Notes under the pieces: model-generated | What the model saw: only the letters and a program-made list of their open reading frames with translations | Databases searched by the model: none | What the model was told of the DNA's origin: nothing | In this document: one piece after another, positions 45,379 to 53,601 of the stretch | Layout of the letters: each line of letters opens with the position of its first letter | Position numbering within the stretch: position 1 is the first letter of the stretch | Assembly: GCA_019359395.1 (NCBI GenBank) | Contig: JAHHHK010000044.1 | Location: 1 to 53,805 of the forward strand | DNA: 53,805 nt | Direction of reading: 5' to 3' | Source: Komarekiella atlantica HA4396-MV6 | GTDB lineage: Bacteria > Cyanobacteriota > Cyanobacteriia > Cyanobacteriales > Nostocaceae | Position numbers and translations under genes: made by a program

Positions 45379-45393
45379 TGACAACGATTCTCA
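45379..45393. promoter_or_regulatory. Zur-like box before the thrS/COG0523 chimera
   Basis: TGACAACGATTCTCA matches the Zur palindrome with three changes and lies 12 bases before the ATG at 45406. It is weaker than the boxes at 42782 and 43924 but identically placed. Confidence 0.65.
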
Positions 45394-45405
45394 TTCTTTT
45401 AAAAT

Positions 45406-46611
45406 ATGGTCAGTTCCTTAACCCAGTCCCAGGACAACCTAACCCAGTACAACACTGAGAAACTGGTGCGGATTCGTCATACCTGCGCCCATATAATGGC
45501 AATGGCAGTGCAGAAGCTATTTCCAGGGACTAAAATAGCAACTGGCCCAGTCACAGAAAACGGGTTTTACTACGACTTCGATTGTCCAGTCAGCATCACT
45601 CCCGATGACTTGGACAAAATTGAGCAACAGATGCGGCGGATAATCAAAGCGAATTTACCTATCATCCGCGAGGAAGTGCAACGAGAGGAAATTCGCGCCG
45701 AAATTAACGAGTTGAACGAACCATTAAAGTTAGAAATATTAGACCGCATTCCAGAAGGAGAAATAATCACCCGTTACTTTATTGGTAGTCCCCATACAGG
45801 TAAACCAGAGTCTTCATTGTTTGTTGCAGACATTCAACCAGCAAGTAACTATTGGTGGGACTTGTGTGCAGGGCCTCACATTAACTTTACAGGTGAAATT
45901 GCTCCTGATGCCTTTAAATTGTTGAATATTGCCGGTGCGTATTGGCAAGGAGATGAAACCAAAGCCCAACTGCAACGCATTTATGGTATAGCTTGGGAAA
46001 CAAAAGAACAACTACAAGCTTACCTTAAACAAAGAGAAGAAGCCCTACGCCGCGATAAAACAGACCTCGTAACTTCAGAAAAACTTGAAGAAGTAGAAAA
46101 TCTTATCCATGATCTAAAAAATGGTGCAAAAATTCTGCACACTAAACATGGAGAAGTGGCGTTACCATTAATTTTAAATGTGGGTTTAACTCCAAAAGAT
46201 GAGTATACTGCTAATGATATAGAAGATCCTCACGAGGATGAACACCATCATCATGACAATGACCACGACCATCATCATGAGCATCATCATGAGCATCATT
46301 CACATCATTTAGAAAATGATGGATTTGTTTCGATTTCTTTTCAAAGCGATAGACCATTTGATGTTCATAAATTTGAGAACTTTCTCACTGAAGAGATGCC
46401 ACAGAATGTGTTTCGAGCAAAGGGAATTTTGTGGTTTAGTGATAGTGAATTGCGCCATATTTTTCAACTGAGTGGGCCTCGCTATAGCTTACATGCTGAT
46501 GAATGGCAAACTCCACGTAAAAATCAAGCAGTTTTTATTGGTATAAAGTTGGATATTAACCAAGTTTACTCACAACTTAATGGATGTTTGGTAGGATTAA
46601 TTAAGTGTTAA
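45406..46611 (+). CDS. Chimera: threonyl-tRNA synthetase editing domain fused to COG0523 (CobW) C-terminal half
   Basis: The 401-residue protein joins two families. Residues ~15-216 are the ThrRS editing region: HTCAH (His25, His29) and DLCAGPH (Cys154, His158) are the editing-site residues, and the domain ends at the REEALRRD helix that normally leads to the aminoacylation domain. From residue 217, KTDLV starts the COG0523 part: the tail of the GTPase NKxD motif, a loop with 16 His in residues 276-301, then the CobW C-terminal domain (SFQSDRPFDVHKFENFL). Missing are the ThrRS catalytic core and the GTPase P-loop and metal motif. The frame is intact and a Zur-like box lies upstream. It looks like an in-frame deletion fusing neighbouring thrS2- and cobW-type genes; trans-editing and zinc binding may survive. 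Confidence 0.9.
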   Translation: MVSSLTQSQDNLTQYNTEKLVRIRHTCAHIMAMAVQKLFPGTKIATGPVTENGFYYDFDCPVSITPDDLDKIEQQMRRIIKANLPIIREEVQREEIRAEINELNEPLKLEILDRIPEGEIITRYFIGSPHTGKPESSLFVADIQPASNYWWDLCAGPHINFTGEIAPDAFKLLNIAGAYWQGDETKAQLQRIYGIAWETKEQLQAYLKQREEALRRDKTDLVTSEKLEEVENLIHDLKNGAKILHTKHGEVALPLILNVGLTPKDEYTANDIEDPHEDEHHHHDNDHDHHHEHHHEHHSHHLENDGFVSISFQSDRPFDVHKFENFLTEEMPQNVFRAKGILWFSDSELRHIFQLSGPRYSLHADEWQTPRKNQAVFIGIKLDINQVYSQLNGCLVGLIKC

Positions 46612-46693
46612 GAAATGCCTGATTTAGTTAATAGTCTCACAGGTATGAAACTATTAACTAATTTATTCATTTATACTAATCAAACAAAGAATA

Positions 46694-47347
46694 ATGACTC
46701 TATCGATTCGTCCTGATATAAATTCTGCTGCTCAAGTGGTTTCATCTTTATCTACTCAGCAATTACCAACTGTTACAGAAGCAGAAATGGCGCAGGCTGT
46801 ACGTACATTGCTCATCGGATTAGGAGAAAATCCTGACAGAGAAGGATTGAATGATACTCCCAAACGAGTTGTCAAAGCTTTGCAGTTTCTCACCAAGGGA
46901 TATCATGAATCTTTGGATGAACTGTTAAATGGGGCAGTATTTACAGAAGATGCCAACGAAATGGTGTTAGTCCGGGACATCGATATTTTTAGTTCTTGTG
47001 AACATCATATTTTGCCAATAATTGGCCGCGCTCATGTTGCCTATATTCCTAATGGCAAGGTAATAGGATTATCTAAAATTGCCCGTATTTGTGAAATGTA
47101 TGCCCGACGTTTGCAAGTGCAAGAACGTCTCACTATACAAATTGCTGATGCACTGCAAGGTTTACTCAAACCCCAAGGGGTTGCAGTAGTAATAGAAGCA
47201 ACTCACATGTGTATGGTGATGCGTGGTGTGCAAAAACCCGGTTCTTGGACTGTTACTAGTGCAATGCGTGGTGTGTTTGCGGAAGATGCACGGACTCGTG
47301 AGGAGTTTATGAATTTGGTACGCCACAATGTTAGTTTTCACTCTTAA
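46694..47347 (+). CDS. folE: GTP cyclohydrolase I, FolE1 type
   Basis: The 217-residue enzyme converts GTP to 7,8-dihydroneopterin triphosphate for folate or queuosine synthesis. Zinc ligands are visible: Cys102 (SSCEHH), His105 and Cys173 (HMCMVMRG). It is therefore a zinc-type enzyme; its place in a Zur-type cluster suggests an extra copy made in zinc shortage. No clear box lies in the 82 bases upstream, so it is probably cotranscribed with the chimera gene. Confidence 0.92.
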   Translation: MTLSIRPDINSAAQVVSSLSTQQLPTVTEAEMAQAVRTLLIGLGENPDREGLNDTPKRVVKALQFLTKGYHESLDELLNGAVFTEDANEMVLVRDIDIFSSCEHHILPIIGRAHVAYIPNGKVIGLSKIARICEMYARRLQVQERLTIQIADALQGLLKPQGVAVVIEATHMCMVMRGVQKPGSWTVTSAMRGVFAEDARTREEFMNLVRHNVSFHS

Positions 47348-47436
47348 GTTTCGGCTAGAGTAGATGTTTATTTAGCATCTGCTATGTAGAGACGAGAAAT
47401 TTCTTGTCTCTACCTTCTTAATTTAGTAATCATCAT

Positions 47437-47454
47437 AATAATGTAGTCATTATT
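47437..47454. promoter_or_regulatory. Inverted repeat before hisI (possible degenerate Zur site)
   Basis: AATAATG and CATTATT form perfect 7-bp arms around TAGT, 39 bases before the ATG at 47494. It is AT-rich and does not fit the Zur palindrome well, so the assignment is weak. Confidence 0.3.
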
Positions 47455-47493
47455 TATTAGCTCTTGATGATGATTTTAGCTGTAGAAACGATT

Positions 47494-47820
47494 ATGAATT
47501 TGAAGTTTAACGAGCAAGGTTTAATTTCTGCTATAGCCCAAGATTACCGTGATGGTACTGTCTTGATGATGGCTTGGATGAACTGGGAATCAATTCAAAA
47601 AACATTATCTACAGGCGAAGCTCATTATTGGAGTCGTTCTCGCTCCCAATTATGGTATAAAGGCGCAACATCTGGACATGTTCAAAAGGTAAAAGAGCTT
47701 TTTTACGACTGTGACGGAGATACCATATTGCTAAAAGTTGAGCAAATTGGTGATATTGCCTGTCACACTGGTGCAAGAAGTTATTTTTTTAATGCTGTGC
47801 AAATTTATCCTAAATCTTAA
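47494..47820 (+). CDS. hisI: Phosphoribosyl-AMP cyclohydrolase paralog lacking one zinc cysteine
   Basis: The 108-residue single-domain HisI (no HisE part) hydrolyses phosphoribosyl-AMP in histidine synthesis. The metal motif YDCDGD (Asp72, Cys73, Asp74, Asp76) and ACHTG (Cys90) are present. The third zinc Cys, expected in RSCF, is Tyr97 here (RSYF). This suggests altered or reduced zinc dependence, fitting a low-zinc paralog. Upstream TTG/ATG codons at 47464-47470 would add ten atypical residues. CysS follows after 14 bases. Confidence 0.88.
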   Translation: MNLKFNEQGLISAIAQDYRDGTVLMMAWMNWESIQKTLSTGEAHYWSRSRSQLWYKGATSGHVQKVKELFYDCDGDTILLKVEQIGDIACHTGARSYFFNAVQIYPKS

Positions 47821-47834
47821 TTTTGGAATTGATT

Positions 47835-49373
47835 ATGACTCTGACAATTTACAACACTCTCACTCGTCACAAAGAACCCTTCCAGCCGCAAGAACCAGGT
47901 AAGGTAAAAATGTATTGCTGTGGTGTCACGGTGTACGATTATTGTCATTTGGATCATGGACGTTCTTACATTGTTTGGGATGTAATTCGCCGCTATTTGC
48001 AATGGCGGGGTTATGAAGTCCAATATGTGCAAAATTTTACTGATATTGATGATAAAATTCTCAATCGAGCTAATGCGGAAGGAACTTCCATGCAAGAGGT
48101 ATCTGAGCGTTACATCCAAGCTTATTTTGAGGATATCAGACGTTTAAATGTAATGGATGCTTCTAATTATCCCCGCGTCACGGAAAATATTTGGGCTATT
48201 CACCAGTTAATTCAGGAATTAGAGAAAAAAGGCTACGCTTACGCCATTGATGGAGATGTTTATTACAAGGTGCAAAACTTCTCTGAGTATGGCAAACTTT
48301 CCGGGCGTTCTTTGGATGATATGCAAGCTGGGGCGAGTAATAGGGTAGACTCAGAAGACCCATCTCTTAAAAAGAAACAAAACCCGTTTGATTTTGCTTT
48401 ATGGAAGGGTGCTAGACCAGGGGAACCAGCGTGGGATTCGCCTTGGGGTGTTGGTCGTCCGGGGTGGCATATTGAATGTTCGGCGATGATTCGCTCTCAG
48501 TTAGGTGATACGATTGATATTCACGGCGGTGGTGGCGATTTGGTATTTCCTCACCATGAAAATGAAATTGCTCAATCGGAAGTTATTACTCTTAAGCCAC
48601 TAGCACGTTACTGGATGCACAATGGCATGGTGACAGTGAACAGTGAAAAAATGTCTAAATCATTGGGTAATTTTACAACGATTCGTCAATTACTCAATCA
48701 AGGTGTTGAATCTAATGTACTTCGTTTATTTGTTCTGCAAGCCCATTATCGCAAACCTTTAGATTTTACAGAAGATGCGATCGCTTCTGCTGAAAATGCT
48801 TGGAAAACCCTTAAAGAAGGTTTGTTTGGCTACCAGTACGGTCAAGGGCTGGGGACAAATCAATTCAAAATTCAAAATGACGCTCGCGGACTCGCTAACG
48901 CTGCGCTAACAAAATTCAAAATTAAAGAACTTCTGCCTCCTACCTCTTCCCATGCCCAACGCCCAATACCCCATGCCCAACCCTATGTTGAAAGCTTTGA
49001 AAGGGCGATGGATGATGACTTTAACACACCAACTGCATTAGCTGTTCTTTTTGAACTGGCAAAAGAATTACGTCGTCAGGGAAACCTTTTGACTCATCAA
49101 GGTAAAACCGATACTTCCTCAGAAACGATTAAGCAGCAGTGGCAAACCCTAGTTCACTTGGCACAGGTTTTAGGACTAGAAGCAGTACCAAAAGATGAAA
49201 CTGATGCCAAACAAGAACGTTTAAGTAATGCAGACATTGAAACTTTAATTCAACAACGGCAGAATGCACGTAAACAGCGCAATTTCGCCGCTTCAGACCT
49301 GATACGCGACCAATTGCAAGCAGTGGGAGTAACTCTCATCGATAAACCAGATGGTACAACTGTGTGGCATTGA
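47835..49373 (+). CDS. cysS: Cysteinyl-tRNA synthetase with repeat-derived insertion
   Basis: The 512-residue class I synthetase charges tRNA-Cys. It has HLDHG (HIGH motif, about 38-42) and KMSKS. The zinc-site residues are also present: Cys in the MYCCG segment, Cys in WHIECSAM, and His/Glu in FPHHENEIAQSE. About residues 341-383 are encoded by two cyanobacterial repeat-type sequences (48855-48926 and 48945-48981) inserted in frame before the PYVESFERAMDDDFNTP helix. This accounts for much of the excess over the ~460-residue norm. It lies 14 bases after hisI. Confidence 0.92.
   Translation: MTLTIYNTLTRHKEPFQPQEPGKVKMYCCGVTVYDYCHLDHGRSYIVWDVIRRYLQWRGYEVQYVQNFTDIDDKILNRANAEGTSMQEVSERYIQAYFEDIRRLNVMDASNYPRVTENIWAIHQLIQELEKKGYAYAIDGDVYYKVQNFSEYGKLSGRSLDDMQAGASNRVDSEDPSLKKKQNPFDFALWKGARPGEPAWDSPWGVGRPGWHIECSAMIRSQLGDTIDIHGGGGDLVFPHHENEIAQSEVITLKPLARYWMHNGMVTVNSEKMSKSLGNFTTIRQLLNQGVESNVLRLFVLQAHYRKPLDFTEDAIASAENAWKTLKEGLFGYQYGQGLGTNQFKIQNDARGLANAALTKFKIKELLPPTSSHAQRPIPHAQPYVESFERAMDDDFNTPTALAVLFELAKELRRQGNLLTHQGKTDTSSETIKQQWQTLVHLAQVLGLEAVPKDETDAKQERLSNADIETLIQQRQNARKQRNFAASDLIRDQLQAVGVTLIDKPDGTTVWH
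48855..48981. repeat. Dispersed repeats inside cysS
   Basis: The first part has AATTCAAAATTCAAAATGAC, GCTCGCGGACTCGCTAACGC and a closing AAAATTCAAAATT; the second has CCCATGCCCAACGCCCAATA-type heptamers. A similar ACCCAATACCCCATGCCC block is at 43862-43880. Both keep the cysS reading frame. Confidence 0.7.
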
Positions 49374-49413
49374 TCGAGTCAGCAATTTTCTTGCTACTAT
49401 ATTCCAAATTATA

Positions 49414-49428
49414 TAAAAATGATTATCA
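49414..49428. promoter_or_regulatory. Zur-like box before the P-loop protein
   Basis: TAAAAATGATTATCA matches the Zur palindrome with two changes. It covers an upstream ATG at 49419, so the coding start must be the ATG at 49437. Confidence 0.75.
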
Positions 49429-49436
49429 TTACATTT

Positions 49437-50210
49437 ATGTCTGTACCAAACATTATTGTCGTTGCAGGTTCGTCTGGGGTTGGAAAAACTACCTGGGTTT
49501 GTCAACAGATGCGAGATATTGCAAATGTTGACAAAATAATTTATTACAGCCCTGGTACTGGGACTGTTCCCGTTGACCAAACCCGCATAGCTTCTGAATT
49601 TCCTGATTTACAGGTCTTTAGCGATATTCAACAAGTCGAATTTCTCAACCAAATACCCTCTTCAGATGCGGTTTACATTGAGTGGGGATTTTATCTGGAG
49701 TTGGCATCTTTAGCACAAATATTAGATAATCTGACTTACCGTACCGTAGCAGTTCTACCATCCGACCTCAAAGACTCCGAATATTACGCTTGGGCGAACG
49801 AGATTGTACGCGGCGCACCAACCCAAGCCAGTAATGCTGAAACTTTATGGCGGGCGGCAAGCAGCGGTCAAGTAATTGACGAAAATAGTCTGGAAGAATT
49901 TTGGTACGAAATCACCCACGGTGCTTACGGTATTGTCACCCGCGCCAAAGGCATTTTTGACGTGAACGATGGTAGGTCACTTTACTGTGATTTTGTCGCT
50001 GGCGTTCCCCAAACAGATTTTCTGGAATTAGACCTACCACGCTACTTAGAAGGTAGACCTCAACGTTTCAGTGGACTAGAAGTGGTAGGAAAAAACTTGG
50101 ATGAAGCAGCTTTAAGGCAAACCTTATCAGATTGCTGTTTATCTGACGCAGCCATTTTGCAATACCAACAACAAGTAAAAGAGATTTTATTAGAAGGGGA
50201 ACCAGTGTGA
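49437..50210 (+). CDS. Divergent COG0523-like P-loop protein
   Basis: The 257-residue protein begins with a Walker A loop, VVAGSSGVGKTT (Gly11-Thr18), and has a C-terminal part (HGAYGIVTRAKGIFDV, SLYCDFVAGVPQ) resembling the CobW C-terminal domain. The CxCC metal motif of COG0523 GTPases is absent and the usual NKxD guanine motif is not evident. It may be a metallochaperone-like protein that has lost standard metal binding. Its own Zur-like box overlaps the leader. The stop overlaps the start of the next gene by four bases. Confidence 0.65.
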   Translation: MSVPNIIVVAGSSGVGKTTWVCQQMRDIANVDKIIYYSPGTGTVPVDQTRIASEFPDLQVFSDIQQVEFLNQIPSSDAVYIEWGFYLELASLAQILDNLTYRTVAVLPSDLKDSEYYAWANEIVRGAPTQASNAETLWRAASSGQVIDENSLEEFWYEITHGAYGIVTRAKGIFDVNDGRSLYCDFVAGVPQTDFLELDLPRYLEGRPQRFSGLEVVGKNLDEAALRQTLSDCCLSDAAILQYQQQVKEILLEGEPV

Positions 50211-51016
50211 AAATAGCCGTCATTTCATGTATTCATGGCAATTACGAAGCCTTGGATGCTGTATTACTAGATATTGACCAGCACTCATGCGAAAAAATCT
50301 TTTGTGTTGGCGATTTGGTAGGATATGGGCCGCATCCCAATGCAGTCGTTGCTCAAATTCGTTCTTTAGATATTCCCACCTGCGTCGGCTGTTGGGATGA
50401 AGATATTGTGGAAGGTTTGAACGCCTGCGATTGCAGCTATCCCTCTTTATTGGCAGAAAAAAGAGGAATACAGGCTCATGAGTGGACTAATAAGGAAATC
50501 TACCCAGAAAATCGGGAATTTTTAGCCCAATTACCCTACAGTCTGAAAGAGGGCAATTTAGCTTTTGTTCACGGTAGTCCTCATAGTAACCATGAATATC
50601 TGTTACCTGAACTAGACGCTTTTGTAGCACTAGAGCGCGTACTTTCCACAGATGCAGATGTGCTTTTTTGTGGTCATACTCATGTACCTTATGCTCGAAA
50701 TCTTGATGCTGGTCAACTACAAATCAGCGTTGGTAGAGGAGAAAAAGTAGACGAAATCCAGTTCATCTCACCTCTAAAACGAATTGTAAATGTAGGTTCA
50801 GTGGGAGAACCCCGACATGGACGACCAAATGCAACTTATGTAATTTACGATACAAACACTCAAGACATTAAACTGCGGGAAGTACCCTACGATTATCAAA
50901 AAACCTGTGCGGCGATTATCGACAAGGGTTTACCTGCAATTTTTGCTTGGCGTTTAGCGCATGGGTTGGAATATGCAGAACGAGCAGATGACCCAACTCA
51001 TGTTTGCACAAGGTAA
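50207..51016 (+). CDS. Metallophosphoesterase with Cys at metal-ligand positions
   Basis: The 269-residue calcineurin-like phosphoesterase keeps VGDLVGYGP (Asp36), VHGSP (His122) and GHTH (His157, His159). The first motif DxH is Cys8-x-His10 (SCIHGN), and the GNHD Asn is Cys62 (GCWDED). Two Cys at metal positions suggest a changed metal preference. It is translationally coupled to the P-loop gene by a 4-base overlap and followed by a degenerate paralog. A phosphatase or phosphodiesterase acting in zinc limitation is possible. Confidence 0.85.
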   Translation: MKIAVISCIHGNYEALDAVLLDIDQHSCEKIFCVGDLVGYGPHPNAVVAQIRSLDIPTCVGCWDEDIVEGLNACDCSYPSLLAEKRGIQAHEWTNKEIYPENREFLAQLPYSLKEGNLAFVHGSPHSNHEYLLPELDAFVALERVLSTDADVLFCGHTHVPYARNLDAGQLQISVGRGEKVDEIQFISPLKRIVNVGSVGEPRHGRPNATYVIYDTNTQDIKLREVPYDYQKTCAAIIDKGLPAIFAWRLAHGLEYAERADDPTHVCTR

Positions 51017-51077
51017 TCTCTCTCCTCCTCTGCGCCCCTTTGCGCTTTCCTTCGCGTTCCTCTGCGTTTAAAAAAAT

Positions 51078-51839
51078 ATGAATAAATGGGCAATTTTGAG
51101 TGGAATTGAAGCTAACTTGGCGGCTTATGAAGCCGTGATGGCAGATATTAAGCGTCAAGGTAATAGCGTAGAAGCTTTGTATATTTTGGGCAACTTGGTA
51201 GGCCCAAGACCAGAAGCAGAAAAGTTGGTGGAACGAGTGCTTAACCCACCTCATGGAGAATTAGAACCTTTAATTTGTAAGGGATGGTGGGAAGAACAGT
51301 GTTTGATTTTGCATGGTCTGGCGCCAACTGGAGATGCCCCTGAACTCATAGCAAAATATGGGGGTGATACAGTAAAACTACTATGGGATAGTGTTTCTGG
51401 ACAAACTGTACAATGGTTGCGATCGCTTGACTTTGGTTTTTTTGAATTAGATTGTTTATTAATCCACGGTTCAACGGTAGGTGTAGACGATGAACTAACC
51501 CCAGAAACTCCCCCAATTCAAATGCTTGATAGACTCTCAAGGATGCAAGCAAATAACTTGTTCTGCGGTCGTTCTGGTTTAACTTTTCAGTATCAGTTGC
51601 AAACTGGTTCCATCACTAGTGCATTAACTACCCTTGATAACCAAGCATCTCCTCAAACTGTCACCGTTACACCGCGTCAAGTAATTGGAGTGGGGAATGT
51701 GGGACGGACACCAGGTCAAGCTACCTATACTCTCTACAACCCTGGCACGAATCAGGTGGAATTCAAGACTCTGAACTACGGAAGTAGTAAGGGATTTCAA
51801 AGCCAGCGCCGAGTTACAGAATCAAAATTTTGCGTGTAA
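51078..51839 (+). CDS. Metallophosphoesterase paralog with lost metal ligands (pseudoenzyme)
   Basis: The 253-residue protein aligns along its length with the preceding one, but each motif is altered. DxH becomes SGIEAN, GDLVG becomes GNLVG, GCWDED becomes GWWEEQ and GHTH becomes GRSG; only IHGS is kept. It is therefore unlikely to hydrolyse phosphoesters and may act as a partner or regulator of the active paralog. The frame is intact and the fold-determining residues are conserved, which argues against a decaying gene. Confidence 0.8.
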   Translation: MNKWAILSGIEANLAAYEAVMADIKRQGNSVEALYILGNLVGPRPEAEKLVERVLNPPHGELEPLICKGWWEEQCLILHGLAPTGDAPELIAKYGGDTVKLLWDSVSGQTVQWLRSLDFGFFELDCLLIHGSTVGVDDELTPETPPIQMLDRLSRMQANNLFCGRSGLTFQYQLQTGSITSALTTLDNQASPQTVTVTPRQVIGVGNVGRTPGQATYTLYNPGTNQVEFKTLNYGSSKGFQSQRRVTESKFCV

Positions 51840-51999
51840 TCAATTGCGAAGGCGATGGTGCATATATTGCCAAGGCTTGCCAGATATTGGCACAGTGCAA
51901 CCATCCTTTTAGGATAAGCGATCGCTCTTTTGTGACAAATTCAAAAATCTAACATCCAATGGGCAGAGGGAAGTACCTGTGAAAGACGATATGATATTT

Positions 52000-52014
52000 A
52001 GATAATGATTCTCA
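52000..52014. promoter_or_regulatory. Orphan Zur-like box
   Basis: AGATAATGATTCTCA matches the Zur palindrome with two changes. No plus-strand gene starts within the next kilobase; on the minus strand it overlaps the end of the frame at 52012-52329. It may mark the former promoter of a lost Zur target at the edge of the cluster. Confidence 0.65.
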
Positions 52015-52329
52015 TTTTAACAGCAGACTTCCCTTCTGGTTATGATAAATGTCACTTAAAGGATAAAGTGGCCGCAGTAGTAAAACCTTGCTGGCTTTAA
52101 GAAACGAATTGCGGCTGAGATTGGTGTCCAAATTGTGTGCTGCTCCACCGTACTGCTCTGCGGCAATGCAATCAAGCCATAGCTGCTGGACGCACGGGGG
52201 TTGTTGTCTTACCCAGTTGACATCATCAATTGAAACTTTGCAGTGTGGTCGAGTAGAAGCTTTCTCAGATGAACGCCCCTTGCGTTTGTTGCCACCGTCA
52301 ATTATTTGTAGTGCTGCTGTAGTCGTCAT
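52012..52329 (-). CDS. Plasmid-type accessory protein, probably truncated
   Basis: The 105-residue product contains VNWVRQQPPCVQQLWLDCIA, then AEQYGGAAHNL and SFLKASKVLL, which recall a family of cyanobacterial accessory (plasmid-type) proteins with a helix-turn-helix-like domain. The C-terminal 20 residues look unrelated, so the gene is probably cut near 52070, next to the orphan Zur-like box. Function unknown. Confidence 0.45.
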   Translation of the reverse strand: MTTTAALQIIDGGNKRKGRSSEKASTRPHCKVSIDDVNWVRQQPPCVQQLWLDCIAAEQYGGAAHNLDTNLSRNSFLKASKVLLLRPLYPLSDIYHNQKGSLLLK

Positions 52330-52427
52330 ATTATCCTCTAAAATTTCACATCACGAATTAGGCGACACTGTGATTCATGCCGCATTCAAGTCTTTAGGGT
52401 ATGTAAGCGCGAGTTACTATCTAGCTG

Positions 52428-53483
52428 TTATTCGCCTGACCAAAACCGCAACTCATCTTTTGGATACCTGTCAGTTTTCTTGGACTCGTTTCGCCAGCAA
52501 TCCCATGCAACTACCAACTCTTCGCCTAAATCCTCCACGACTTCACCTCTTTCCACATACAGAGTGCGGTAAGGGTCGGCATGGGCAACGATAGAACCAA
52601 GCCCAATAACAAGAGCGCAATTAGAAGAACCGGACTCGGCAGAGGTTTCGTGGAGAACCGATAGTTCTTTAATCTTGGAGGATTCGGCTTTTTCCAAAGC
52701 AGTGATTAACTCTGTCTCTTGCGGTGTCAATTCTGCCCAGTAGTCATTTTTGATAGCCTCATACTCAGTAACTACGCTCAAATAGTCCCACCAACTACAA
52801 TCTGGCTTTGACAACACCCGTCGAATATCATTAACCGCCTGGGGAAGCAGTTGCAATTGTTCGGCACGATATGCGATCACCTGTGGTGTCGGATCACTGC
52901 CCAGAATTAACGCCGCCGCTTCAAGCGCTTGGGTATTGTTCATCGCACTGGCAAGATTCCCCAACGCCATGCCCATCAAGCGTAGGCACTCCTGGGCATT
53001 CTCCTTGGGTACTTCGGTTGCAAGCGATCGCAGGTCAATTGTTTTATTTAACGATCGCTTGACTTCCTTGTTTAAAGCTTTGGTAGCCTGTTTGGTGAGA
53101 GTATTGCTCCATTCCTGGGCGGGACATTCTCCTACAGCGTGTTCTAGTTCCTGAATACGCTCTTTTAGTCGCTGGTTCTCCAGTTCTAGCTGTCTCAACC
53201 CTTCCATTTCGTCCAACCGTTGCTGTAACTGGATGTTTTCTTGTTTCTGCTGCTTGTACAGGTTTTGCAGAGATTGGATTTGCTCTTGTACTTGTTCTTC
53301 AGATCTGGCCGATACTTCTGCTTGTAGCCCAATTCTCAATTCCTGCTCTAGACGCTCTAACTCCTGCTGGTGTTGCTCTTTGATTTAGGCGATGGCCTCA
53401 GAATATTCTTTTGGGTAAGTCCGCCCAGTCGATTCGGACACAATTGCATCATTTAAACCAGTCAAATCAGTATTAGTAAACTA
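52428..53483 (-). pseudogene. Coiled-coil accessory protein with an in-frame stop
   Basis: The main open part (52428-53339) encodes ~303 residues: a long N-terminal coiled coil (QEQIQSLQNLYKQQKQENIQ and heptads to about residue 70), a helical middle, and a globular C-terminus. Upstream the same frame continues, IKEQHQQELERLEQEL, to a TAA at about 53386-53388. Beyond it comes TDLTGLNDAIVSESTGRTYP, then KEYSEAIA, up to 53483. A CAA to TAA change would explain the stop. No good start is seen after the stop, so the gene is probably inactive or uses a weak internal start. Confidence 0.6.
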
Positions 53484-53601
53484 CTATAGTAAATCTACTG
53501 AGACTGCTAATATCAGTCTGGAATCCCGTTCTGTACATTTGTAGCTTATAGACACAACACTAGCCATTATGCAGATTAGTATCCTAAGTGACTTATAAAA
53601 A

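Noticed and set aside
46612-46693. A Zur-like box before folE
   Set aside because: No TGATAATNATTATCA-like palindrome is present; cotranscription with the gene upstream is simpler.
52088-52594. 168-residue plus-strand frame after the orphan Zur-like box
   Set aside because: It crosses two minus-strand genes antisense, has Ser/Leu-rich antisense composition and no family, so it is not a convincing Zur target.
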